Assembly (NCBI GenBank): GCA_022824315.1
Contig: JAJEAC010000109.1
Coordinates: 1-62,294 of the forward strand
Direction: 5' to 3'
DNA from: Silicimonas sp.
Lineage (GTDB): Bacteria > Pseudomonadota > Alphaproteobacteria > Rhodobacterales > Rhodobacteraceae
Length of the DNA stretch: 62,294 bases
Shown: in pieces, positions 17,818-25,395 of the stretch
Layout: every line of letters starts with the position of its first letter
How positions within the stretch are numbered: the stretch's first letter is position 1
Notes under the pieces: model-generated
Told to the model about the DNA's origin: nothing
Seen by the model: the letters and a program-made list of their open reading frames with translations, nothing else
Databases searched by the model: none
Translations under genes and position numbers: made by a program

Positions 17818-19356
17818 TCAGGCCGCGACGGATTCCAACCCCAGGCGCGCCAACTGTTCCGGCGGGCAGCCTTCCTCATCCATGAGTGCCCGAACCAGTT
17901 TCAACATGCGTGCGCGCTGTTCGGGTTCGCATTCCCAAAGGTTCCTTTCCTGGTCGGGGTCTTCGGAACGGTTGAACAGGAAATTCTCGTCCGAACGCGG
18001 GTCAACCTTGATCGGAATTTTCCACATGGGCAAATCGACGGACGTGTCGAAGTATCCTTGGTCGACGGGCTTGTTCGGAGGTTTGGCGAGGCGGCCGTCA
18101 ATCGGATTGTCGACGATCAACGGCCGGTAAATGGCGGTGGAATAAAGATAGAGCGGCTTTTGGGGTTCGGGTGACTTCAGGATCGTCCAAGTGCCGTCGG
18201 TGGCGCAGGCACCCTGGCCGAACGTGCCATAGAGCACGGCGTCACGTGGCGATGGCGCTCCTGTCGCTACCATTGGCAGAAGCGATCGCGAATGGCGGTT
18301 GGCCGCAGTCGGCTTGACCCCCGCGGCCTCGATGATCGTCGCGAACAGATCGACCGTCTGGGTCAGGCCGGAGACACGGCGCGGGGCCGGGTTGGCCGGG
18401 TGCCAGATCATCAGGGGGATATTGGCGTGGCTGTCGAAGTGCGGGTGCTGCTTGCCGAAGGCACGTCGCTCGCCCATGTCGTGGCCGTGGTCCGTGGTGA
18501 AGATCACCATGGTGTCTTCCCACAGCGCCATTTCATCCAGTTTGTCGAGCAGTTTTCCGAACCATTTGTCCATCATGGTGACCTTGCCCATGAACTGCGA
18601 CTTGAGGAATCGCAGCTCGGCCTCGCTCGTCTGATCCATGAATGCGTCCAGATCGTCGTAGACCTGATAGGGAGGCCAGATGTTGAACTCGTTCTTGCTG
18701 GCGCCCTCGGCGTACATGCTTTCGTACGGCTCCGGGACGTGGAAAGGTTCATGGACATCGAAGGTCTCCACGTGAAGGAAGAACGGGCCCTTTGATGCGT
18801 GTCGGTCAAGCCAGTCGCAGGCGCTGCCAAAGGTCCGGGCCGAGAAGAACTCCTCATCTTTCGTCCAGGTCTTCGTATTGGCGTAGTACTGGCCGATATG
18901 TTCGGGCGCGCGGAACTCCTCGACCTTCTTCACCCAGTCGGGCATTTCCTCGCCCGGGTCAATCGGCTGCCAGTGATCAACCTCATAGCCTCGGATCATC
19001 TCGATGGTGTCGTAACTCTGGATGTAGCCGTTCGCTTCCTCCTCCCAGTAGTGGTAGTGATCTGTGACGATGTGAGTGTGATGACCGGCCTTTTTGATTT
19101 CCGACGGCAGGCGCGGGTCGAATACTTCGAGCGACCCCCAAGGCCGCCACATGAATTCCTTTCGGCCGGCAATCAGTTCACGCCGCGCAGGCATGCAAGG
19201 GAGGCTTCCGACGAAATGACTGTCGAAGACCTGTGCCCTCGCGGCAAAGCGGTCAATGTTCGGCGTGCTGCAAGGGCTTTGGGGGTTGTAAGCGCGAAGG
19301 CAATTTCGGGTCAGGCTATCAACCAGCACGAGAACGATGTTCATTGGCTTACTCAT
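17818..19356 (-). CDS. Type I sulfatase, Cys-type, probably cytoplasmic
   Basis: 512 residues of the alkaline phosphatase/arylsulfatase fold. C54-M-P-A-R58 is the CxPxR maturation motif, so formylglycine is needed and can be supplied by the adjacent FGE. Metal-site residues include D13 (VLVDS) and TTDHGHDMGE, with GKQHPHFDSHANIPLMIW a usual substrate-side block. It hydrolyses a sulfate ester. The N-terminus MSKPMNIVLVLVDSL leads straight into the first beta strand, so there is no signal peptide; most sulfatases for polymers are exported, so a small imported substrate is likely. It converges with the FGE gene and diverges from the ABC importer. Confidence 0.93.
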   Translation of the reverse strand: MSKPMNIVLVLVDSLTRNCLRAYNPQSPCSTPNIDRFAARAQVFDSHFVGSLPCMPARRELIAGRKEFMWRPWGSLEVFDPRLPSEIKKAGHHTHIVTDHYHYWEEEANGYIQSYDTIEMIRGYEVDHWQPIDPGEEMPDWVKKVEEFRAPEHIGQYYANTKTWTKDEEFFSARTFGSACDWLDRHASKGPFFLHVETFDVHEPFHVPEPYESMYAEGASKNEFNIWPPYQVYDDLDAFMDQTSEAELRFLKSQFMGKVTMMDKWFGKLLDKLDEMALWEDTMVIFTTDHGHDMGERRAFGKQHPHFDSHANIPLMIWHPANPAPRRVSGLTQTVDLFATIIEAAGVKPTAANRHSRSLLPMVATGAPSPRDAVLYGTFGQGACATDGTWTILKSPEPQKPLYLYSTAIYRPLIVDNPIDGRLAKPPNKPVDQGYFDTSVDLPMWKIPIKVDPRSDENFLFNRSEDPDQERNLWECEPEQRARMLKLVRALMDEEGCPPEQLARLGLESVAA

Positions 19357-19531
19357 GGCGCATCTTGCGAAGTTTAGGAGGCCTGTCCGGATTTGACAAG
19401 TGCTATTTTTTTTGACAAATATACAATCATGGCGTATAGGCAGGCTCGTGTCCGGGCGGGCACTCCCATGAAGTGCTAGATGCCTAGCACATTAGTGACT
19501 GGCGTCGTGCTTGACGAATGCAGAGGGAGGC
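19357..19531. promoter_or_regulatory. Promoter region between sulfatase and ABC importer
   Basis: 175 nt serving two divergent units. Two TTGACA blocks (19393-19398, 19412-19417) and TATACAAT (19420-19427) are visible, plus half-site AAGTGCTAT at 19398-19406. A clear palindrome at 19473-19490 is listed separately. Confidence 0.5.
19473..19490. promoter_or_regulatory. 18-bp operator-like palindrome upstream of the ABC importer
   Basis: GTGCTAG, 4 nt, CTAGCAC: perfect 7-bp arms, 41 nt before the first permease start. A related 18-mer (12 of 18 positions identical) lies upstream of the SDR gene at 23478-23495. This looks like a dimeric regulator site. Confidence 0.5.
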
Positions 19532-20323
19532 ATGGATCAAAGTCGGACTCTTCAGGTTGCAGCTGGTCTTGGTGCCGTCCTTGCCTGGATCGTCATCTGG
19601 GCATGGCTGACCCGACCGGGAGGACCGGTCCCCACGCTGTACTTTCCTGCACCGGACGATGTTTGGGCGAAGTTTGTTCGCATGTGGCAGCGGCCGTATA
19701 TCGGCAGCACGCTTCCCAATCACATATTGGCCAGCCTGTACATCGTTCTGACCGGCTGGGGCCTGGCCGCGCTGGTCGGCATTCCTCTGGGCATTGCGAT
19801 GGCATGGTGGAAGAGGCTCAAGTGGATCGTCTTCCCGACATTCCAGCTGATCCGGCCGGTGCCGCCTCTGGCCTGGATCCCGCTGACGATCTTGTGGCTG
19901 GGCATTGGCGATTCCGCTCGAATTTCGGTAGTTTTCATCGCCGCCCTTGTGCCTTGGCTGATGAACTCGATGCTGGCTGTCTATTCCATTGACCGTCTGT
20001 TGCTGGACGCGGCCAAGACACTGGGCGCGAACGATCGCCAAATCCTGACAAGAGTTGTGTGCCGCACGGCTTTGCCGACCTTGGTTGCCGCGGCGCGAAT
20101 GGCGCTAGGCAGCGCCTGGTCGACTCTTGTCGCGGCAGAGATCCTCGCCGCCACTGCCGGGCTTGGCTACGTGGCGGTGAACGCGTCTCAGCTTCTTGAT
20201 ACCGACGTTCTGCTTGTCGCCATGTTCATGATTGGAATTCTTGGCATTGGCATGACCGGGCTCATCGGTCTGACGCAGAATTGGCTGGCACCTTGGTCGG
20301 TCCTTGGCGCGCGGAGGGACTGA
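19532..20323 (+). CDS. ABC transporter permease (sulfonate/taurine/nitrate type), first
   Basis: 263 residues from the ATG at 19532 after GAGGGAGG. It is a BPD-type inner-membrane permease with about six hydrophobic segments and the cytoplasmic EAA loop DAAKTLGANDRQILTRVV. It resembles SsuC/TauC. With the second permease, ATPase and binding protein downstream, it forms a complete importer for a small anionic organic compound, perhaps the sulfatase substrate. Its position beside a sulfatase and FGE supports an organosulfur role, but this subfamily also carries other compounds. The gene is 3 nt from the next. Confidence 0.88.
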   Translation: MDQSRTLQVAAGLGAVLAWIVIWAWLTRPGGPVPTLYFPAPDDVWAKFVRMWQRPYIGSTLPNHILASLYIVLTGWGLAALVGIPLGIAMAWWKRLKWIVFPTFQLIRPVPPLAWIPLTILWLGIGDSARISVVFIAALVPWLMNSMLAVYSIDRLLLDAAKTLGANDRQILTRVVCRTALPTLVAAARMALGSAWSTLVAAEILAATAGLGYVAVNASQLLDTDVLLVAMFMIGILGIGMTGLIGLTQNWLAPWSVLGARRD

Positions 20324-20326
20324 GCG

Positions 20327-21139
20327 GTGATCGAGAAGCGGTTGGAGCGCATGGGCGTCATGACTGACCGAGGCAAGGCAACGGCCTACGGAATCTTCTC
20401 GCTGTCATTGCTCTTGATCCTGTGGATTTGCGCCACCAGCCTGTTTCAGTGGATCGAGCCGCGTGTCCTTCCGTCGCCGACGCGAGTAATCGGGCAGTTC
20501 GCCTGGATTCTGACCGAGCCCTTCAGCGGCCTGCGACTTCCCGGGCATATTCTGTCCTCGCTTGAACGTTGGGGGTGGGGTGTCCTTACCGCCGGGCTCA
20601 TCGGCATTCCCGTGGGTGTGTTCTTTGCATGGAACCCCTGGTTCAGGACCTTCGTGAATCCGGTGTTTGAACTCATTCATTTCATTCCGCCCTTCGCTTA
20701 CATCCCGCTTGCCGTACTCTGGTTCGGCGCGTCGACGGCAACGCAGGCGATGGTGGTTTTCGTCGCCGCCTTTCCGTCCATCGTGATCAATTCCCAGCTG
20801 GGTGTCGCCCAGGTTGAAAAAATCTATATCGACGCGGCGCGGGTACTTGGTGCAAGTCAGCTCAGGACACTTTGGCGCGTGATTCTTCCGGCGGCCGCGC
20901 CCAGCATCTACACCGGACTGCGGATCGCGATCAGCAATGGCTGGATGGCGCTTGTCGGAGCCGAACTCGTCGTGGGCAAGGTGGGCCTGGGCTTCATGAT
21001 TGCCCAAGGACAGGAGAACGCCTCGGTTGCGACGATTTTCGTGGGCATCATCACGATCGGTTGTCTTGGCGTCCTGATCGACACGCTGGTCCAGCGGACT
21101 GAGCGTTTCGTACTTCCTTGGCGCAAGGTGGCAAGCTGA
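20327..21139 (+). CDS. ABC transporter permease (sulfonate/taurine/nitrate type), second
   Basis: 270 residues from a GTG at 20327 with GGAGG nine nt upstream; ATG at 20351 is a possible alternative. It is a second SsuC/TauC-like permease with an EAA loop (DAARVLGASQLRTLWRVI) and hydrophobic segments throughout. The two permeases are distinct paralogues, so the channel is probably a heterodimer. This is less common for this family, which often uses a homodimer of one SsuC. It is the second gene of a four-gene operon. Confidence 0.87.
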   Translation: MIEKRLERMGVMTDRGKATAYGIFSLSLLLILWICATSLFQWIEPRVLPSPTRVIGQFAWILTEPFSGLRLPGHILSSLERWGWGVLTAGLIGIPVGVFFAWNPWFRTFVNPVFELIHFIPPFAYIPLAVLWFGASTATQAMVVFVAAFPSIVINSQLGVAQVEKIYIDAARVLGASQLRTLWRVILPAAAPSIYTGLRIAISNGWMALVGAELVVGKVGLGFMIAQGQENASVATIFVGIITIGCLGVLIDTLVQRTERFVLPWRKVAS

Positions 21140-21141
21140 TC

Positions 21142-21978
21142 ATGGAACAATCGGCAGGAAAGATGGCGTCAGGCACAACCGACCCCGCTCCGGAGGCTCC
21201 GGCAAAGCTCGAGCTGCGCAACATCTCCAAATGGTTCGGACCCGAAGGCGAAGGCGTTCATGCCGTGGACGATTGCTCGATTGAGGTCAAGAAGGGCGAA
21301 TTCATCGTGGTCGTCGGTCCGTCGGGTTGCGGCAAGTCGACGCTCATGACGGTTGGCGCGGGGCTTGAGGAGCCAACGCACGGCGAAGTTCTGGTTGACG
21401 GAAAGCCGGCCGGACCTCCGGGTCCGACCCGCAGTGTCGTATTCCAGAAGTTTGCGCTCTTTCCGTCCGAAACAGTTGAACAGAACATCAAGTTCGGTCT
21501 TCAGATGACTGGAGTTTCCGCCGCCGAGCAGGAGGCGCGGCTGGCTGAACAGCTGAAGATCATGGGTCTTGAGCAGTTCAGAAAGTCTTACCCGAGCGAA
21601 CTGTCCGGCGGGATGCAGCAGCGGGTTGCGATCGCCAGGGCGCTGGTCATGCAACCGGAGATCCTGCTGATGGACGAACCGTTCGGCGCTCTCGACGCGC
21701 AGACGCGGACCATTCTGCAGGAGGAGGTTCAGCGGTTGCATCGCGAAAAGCACTATACAGTGCTTTTCATCACGCATTCGGTCGAAGAGGCCGTGTACCT
21801 CGGTGACAGGGTTGTTGTGATGACGCGGCGGCCTGGTCGGATAAAGAGGGTCATCGAACTGCCGCGCGATGTCGCCTGGAAGACCGGCGACATTGAATTG
21901 GCGTCGGAGCATCCCGAATTCATCGAATTTCGGCGCGAGATCTGGGGACTCGTGCGGGAAGAAATCGTCTCAATATGA
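21142..21978 (+). CDS. ABC transporter ATP-binding protein (SsuB/TauB type)
   Basis: 278 residues from the ATG at 21142. Walker A is GPSGCGKST (59-67), the signature is LSGGMQQR, Walker B precedes DEPFGALDAQTR, and the switch His is in FITHSVEEA. The DEPFGALD form is typical of the nitrate/sulfonate/taurine subfamily. It powers the importer made with the two permeases and the binding protein encoded 26 nt downstream. The first 20 residues are an acidic, Pro/Ala-rich lead-in with no obvious role. Confidence 0.92.
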   Translation: MEQSAGKMASGTTDPAPEAPAKLELRNISKWFGPEGEGVHAVDDCSIEVKKGEFIVVVGPSGCGKSTLMTVGAGLEEPTHGEVLVDGKPAGPPGPTRSVVFQKFALFPSETVEQNIKFGLQMTGVSAAEQEARLAEQLKIMGLEQFRKSYPSELSGGMQQRVAIARALVMQPEILLMDEPFGALDAQTRTILQEEVQRLHREKHYTVLFITHSVEEAVYLGDRVVVMTRRPGRIKRVIELPRDVAWKTGDIELASEHPEFIEFRREIWGLVREEIVSI

Positions 21979-22004
21979 ACCCCAATATATGAGGAGAAAG
22001 AGAA

Positions 22005-23015
22005 ATGAAGATCAAGACACTGGTAACGGCCGCGGCAGGTGTGGCGGTCCTTGCTGCGGCTGGCACGGCCATGGCCCAGACAAAGGTCAACCTGAACAGC
22101 CAGCCGAACGAGGCAGGCTTCCCGATGTGGCTGGCGAACGATCTTGGCTACTTTGCCGAGAACGGCATTGAGGTGGACATCGAGTATTTCCCCAATGGTG
22201 GCGCGGCGCTTGCAACTGGCGCGACCAACCAGTGGCAGGCAGGATGGACCGGCGGCCCGCCGGCTGTTTCGGGCTGGGAGAAGTTCCAGCTTATCTCGGT
22301 GGCCGCGATGCAGAAGGAGTCTCAGAACCTGAAGCTGTTCTTGCGCAACGATGTGCTTGAAGGAAAGACGCCGGCAGAGGCGCTCGTCGGCACCAAGGTA
22401 GGCACGGTTCCGAATTCGACCTGGAGCCAGGTTCTTTACGCCTGTGCCGAGCATCTCGGTGTGGAAGATCCCGGGGCGCTTGAGGTCGTTCCTCTGACGC
22501 CTGCAGTGACGCTGCAGTCCTTGCAAAGCGGCGATCTTGGCGCAGGTACGACGGCAGCCTCGTCCGACATCGTGCTGGCGCAGGATCCGGACAACTACAC
22601 CATGGTCTGTGACGGCAAGATGGCCGGTGCCAACATCATCGCGCCTTGGATCGTCACGAAGACGTTCTGGGAAGAGGACCCGAAGGCTGCTGCCGCCTTC
22701 GTTGAAGCGGCTTTCCGGGCCAACGAGTACATCAACTCGACCGACCCTGCCAAAGTGGTTGAGCACGTCCTGGAATACTATTCCGATACCGGCATCGAAG
22801 GAGGCGCCGAAAAGGCCGACTACGCAATGCGGATGCGTGATTGGGTTTCGCTGGAAGAGGCAATCGAGGACGTGAAATCCGGCCTGACCAACGACACGCT
22901 TACGGGCGCTGCGGAAATTCTGGTGCAGGGCGGTGCTCGTGACAGTGTTCCGGACTTTGGCCCCATGCAGCCACTGGCGCTGGAAATTCTCCTGGCCGCA
23001 CAGGCTATGCGCTGA
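22005..23015 (+). CDS. ABC transporter substrate-binding protein (NMT1/sulfonate type)
   Basis: 336 residues after a GAGGAG ribosome-binding site. A Sec signal peptide ends near AMA-QTK. The mature protein has the NMT1/SsuA-like layout: NEAGFPMWLANDLGYFAENGIEVDIEYFPNGGA, then GTKVGTVPNSTWSQV as the lobe that closes over the ligand. These proteins bind sulfonates, taurine, nitrate, pyrimidine precursors or related anions. The ligand here is unknown, but the gene closes the importer operon in the sulfatase island. A strong terminator follows. Confidence 0.9.
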   Translation: MKIKTLVTAAAGVAVLAAAGTAMAQTKVNLNSQPNEAGFPMWLANDLGYFAENGIEVDIEYFPNGGAALATGATNQWQAGWTGGPPAVSGWEKFQLISVAAMQKESQNLKLFLRNDVLEGKTPAEALVGTKVGTVPNSTWSQVLYACAEHLGVEDPGALEVVPLTPAVTLQSLQSGDLGAGTTAASSDIVLAQDPDNYTMVCDGKMAGANIIAPWIVTKTFWEEDPKAAAAFVEAAFRANEYINSTDPAKVVEHVLEYYSDTGIEGGAEKADYAMRMRDWVSLEEAIEDVKSGLTNDTLTGAAEILVQGGARDSVPDFGPMQPLALEILLAAQAMR

Positions 23016-23037
23016 AGTTGCGGGAATGGTGTTCTTG

Positions 23038-23067
23038 GAAGGGGCGGGCTTGTGCCGCCCCTTCTTT
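23038..23067 (+). terminator. Rho-independent terminator of the ABC importer operon
   Basis: GAAGGGGCGG (23038-23047) pairs perfectly with CCGCCCCTTC (23055-23064) around a 7-nt loop and runs into TTT. It lies 22 nt after the binding-protein stop. Confidence 0.88.
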
Positions 23068-23559
23068 CATTGGCCGAATTGCTGCGACAACTGCTTCCGG
23101 AAGGCCAGGCTTTGCTGGAGTAGATAATGAGCGGACTGACGACGTCGGGATGACAAGGGCCTGTGCGTTGGAGAAACCGCCCATGGCGTCAAAGCAGCCC
23201 CTTGGTCTCGTGCGACGGTAACCGGCGTCGACAGTCCGTGCCGGTTGGCGCTGGATCGTGCCTTCCTCTTCGAGCGTGACCATCCCTCGTCGAGCCGGCT
23301 GTTTCGCGAGTGTCATGGCGTTACTGAGCAGATTGATCTACGGCAGACACATGCCGCTTGGAAGGTCTCCGGTCAATCCGTCTGCGAGAGAGTTAAGCCG
23401 CCTTGACGCGGCGGAACAAACAGTCGGCGCATCAAGAACTGGCGATTTTGAAACATTGGAATTCCGATTGGATTGAAGCTCTAGACATATAGCACTTTTT
23501 GATGTTTAGCGGAAGACAGCCATTCGGACGTCACTTCGGAGCAGGATTGGGATCAAGGC
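23068..23559. other. Intergenic stretch before the SDR gene
   Basis: About 490 nt without a recognised gene. A minus-strand frame (23005-23316) overlaps the terminator and has some protein-like character, but I do not recognise it and see no ribosome-binding site. The right end holds an operator-like sequence at 23478-23495. Confidence 0.45.
23478..23495. promoter_or_regulatory. Operator-like sequence upstream of the SDR gene
   Basis: An 18-nt sequence ending TATAGCAC that matches the palindrome upstream of the ABC importer (19473-19490) at 12 of 18 positions, including CTAGA in the left half and TAGCAC in the right. It lies 64 nt before the SDR start. Confidence 0.42.
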
Positions 23560-24369
23560 GTGCCAAGTTCTTTAGACAAGGTGGTGGTCGTAACCGGTGC
23601 CGCAACAGGCATCGGACACGCCATTGCGAAGCGCTTTGCCGCCGACGGCTGCCGTGTTGCCATTGTTGACCTGGACGAGGAAAGGGCCCGCGCTGCTGCC
23701 GCATCGATTGCCGAAGAGACTGGTGGCAAGACGATGGCGGCGGCTGCAGACGTCGCTGAGTTCGAAAGCTGTCGTGCCGCTCACGACAGGATTGTCCCGG
23801 AATTCGGGCCAGTCTCCGTTTTGGTGAATAATGCCGGGATCATGTCGCAGCGGCTCGGCCGGATCGAGGCGCTGCCGCCCGAGCATTTTGACCAGTTGCT
23901 TGCCATCCACGTCCGTGGCGCGGTCAACTGGGCGCGGCTGGTAACATCGGCAATGCGCGAGGCGCAGTTCGGCCGGATCATTAACATTTCATCCGGCAAT
24001 GCCAAGCTCGCCGTACCCTATCGTCTGGCATATGTGACCGCCAAAAAGGCGATCCTTGGGATCACGGAGGCATTGGCGCTGGAAACCGCGCGCGATGGAA
24101 TCACCGTTAACGCGATTTTGCCCGGCTATATCGCGACCCAAACGCTTCTTGATCGCGCTGATGCCGGAATTCTGGACAAGGACAGCTTTGCCGAAAGAAC
24201 GCCAGTGGGCCGCTTGGGCAGGCCGGACGAAATCGCACGCGTCGCTGCGTTTCTCGCACACGCGGATTCGGGGTTCATCACCGGCGCCTCTTTGGTGGTC
24301 GACGGCGGCATCACGATCCGCGGGGATCCGAACGAAGACCTTTCCCATCCCCCATCCCCCAAAAGCTGA
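23560..24369 (+). CDS. Short-chain dehydrogenase/reductase (SDR)
   Basis: 269 residues from a GTG start. Classical SDR features are present: TGAATGIG cofactor loop (12-19), VDLDEE at the end of beta 2 (an Asp that favours NAD), NNAG, the Ser of ISSGN, YVTAK as the YxxxK catalytic pair, and the C-terminal GASLVVDGG. It should oxidise a secondary alcohol or reduce a ketone in the cytoplasm. The operator-like site shared with the ABC importer suggests it belongs to the same pathway, for example as a polyol or sugar dehydrogenase. The C-terminal tail (DLSHPPSPKS) is probably disordered. Confidence 0.88.
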   Translation: MPSSLDKVVVVTGAATGIGHAIAKRFAADGCRVAIVDLDEERARAAAASIAEETGGKTMAAAADVAEFESCRAAHDRIVPEFGPVSVLVNNAGIMSQRLGRIEALPPEHFDQLLAIHVRGAVNWARLVTSAMREAQFGRIINISSGNAKLAVPYRLAYVTAKKAILGITEALALETARDGITVNAILPGYIATQTLLDRADAGILDKDSFAERTPVGRLGRPDEIARVAAFLAHADSGFITGASLVVDGGITIRGDPNEDLSHPPSPKS

Positions 24370-24477
24370 AACATGAAGCCGGAGCTGACAATTGGAGGCA
24401 ACCGCCGCTTCCCGGACCAGCATTTCGTCAGAGGAATTGCAGGCATTTTAACGTGACATGCTGCGAATTTGCCGCGT

Positions 24478-24565
24478 TGAAGACGACTTTTGCATGCTTG
24501 ACCGTCTGGGATCACTTGGATCTCCCAAGGATGTTGAAACATGTCTTGGCGACGCCCGACCAGAT
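24478..24565 (+). repeat. Direct repeat, copy 1 (about 88 nt)
   Basis: Matches 25238-25325 with about eight substitutions and two single-base indels. In the plus frame it reads TVWDHLDLPRMLKHVLATPDQ and continues, after one stop codon, into the MttB-like remnant. It appears to be the remains of an N-terminal coding part. Confidence 0.85.
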
Positions 24566-25180
24566 CCATTTCGGCTGAGCGTCGTCCGCACCGAACGTCA
24601 TGGACACGGGGCGAGGACGGCGCCTTGGCACGCGGGAGGATTTCGAGGACTTGATTCGCCTTCATCAGAGGCTACCGACCTGCGGCTTCATCTCCGGCGA
24701 TCCGGTCGAACCGATCGACACACATGTCAACACCCGACACCTGTCGAGCGCTTTCGCATGGCATGCGCTTCCGGATAAGGTAGCAAGGACCTATGCCATC
24801 GGACGGACGCGTGTTTCCGATTCACTTCGCATGGTTGAGATCCCTCATGGCAATGACCCGGACATACTTCGGCGGGAACTGAGGTTGCACGCGAGCATCA
24901 ACGTCAACTCGCCACTCGTCGTCGATGCGCCGCAAATTGAGGCGGTCATGGAGATGGCGTGGAACGGTCAGGCCGTCTTCATATCTCCGGTTGCTCTCGC
25001 TGGAGCCGTGTCGCCGATCACATTGTCGGGCAGCGTGATCCAGTGCATTGCCGAGTGTATCGGCACCATCGCTTTCATCCAGATGGCAATACCCCGATAC
25101 CCCGGGCGCCCTGCCTTTATGGCGTGTTGACGACGCTGATCGGCATGAAGCCCGTCGGGACGCGATGCACCGCCTGATCC
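24478..25180 (+). pseudogene. Decayed MttB-family (trimethylamine/betaine) methyltransferase fragment
   Basis: The frame through 24600-25115 encodes PNVMDTGRGRRLGTREDFEDL, DPVEPIDTHVNTRHL and INVNSPLVVDAPQIEAVMEMAWNGQAVFISPVALAGAVSPITL, clear hallmarks of the MttB family. These enzymes transfer methyl groups from methylamines or glycine betaine to a corrinoid protein. An in-frame TGA at 24576 interrupts the part just before PNVMD. A frameshift near 25090-25115 moves the sequence into a second frame reading APCLYGVLTTLIGMKP. Most of the N- and C-terminal parts are missing. It cannot make a working enzyme. An 88-nt direct repeat flanks it, suggesting loss through rearrangement. Confidence 0.82.
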
Positions 25181-25237
25181 GCGCGACGGGCCGTGCGGCG
25201 ACAGAGCAGGAGGTTTGCGGCTGGCGCAAGTGGAAGC

Positions 25238-25325
25238 TGAAGACGACTTTGCATGCTCGACTGTCTGGGCTCACTTGGAACTCCCAAGGATGTTGGAACA
25301 TGACTTGGCGGCGCCCGGCCAAGAT
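25238..25325 (+). repeat. Direct repeat, copy 2 (about 88 nt)
   Basis: Second copy of 24478-24565. In the plus frame it reads TVWAHLELPRMLEHDLAAPGQ. It lies just past the MttB remnant and before the pckA stop, so a piece of the old gene or a neighbour was duplicated. Confidence 0.85.
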
Positions 25326-25395
25326 TCTAGCCAAGCCGAATGCTCTCGAATAGACGGCAAAGGTCTTGGCATGCCATTGCCAGCTCAATCCAGTG

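Noticed and set aside
24478..25325. CRISPR-like repeats
   Set aside because: Only two copies, about 670 nt apart and coding-like; no spacer pattern.
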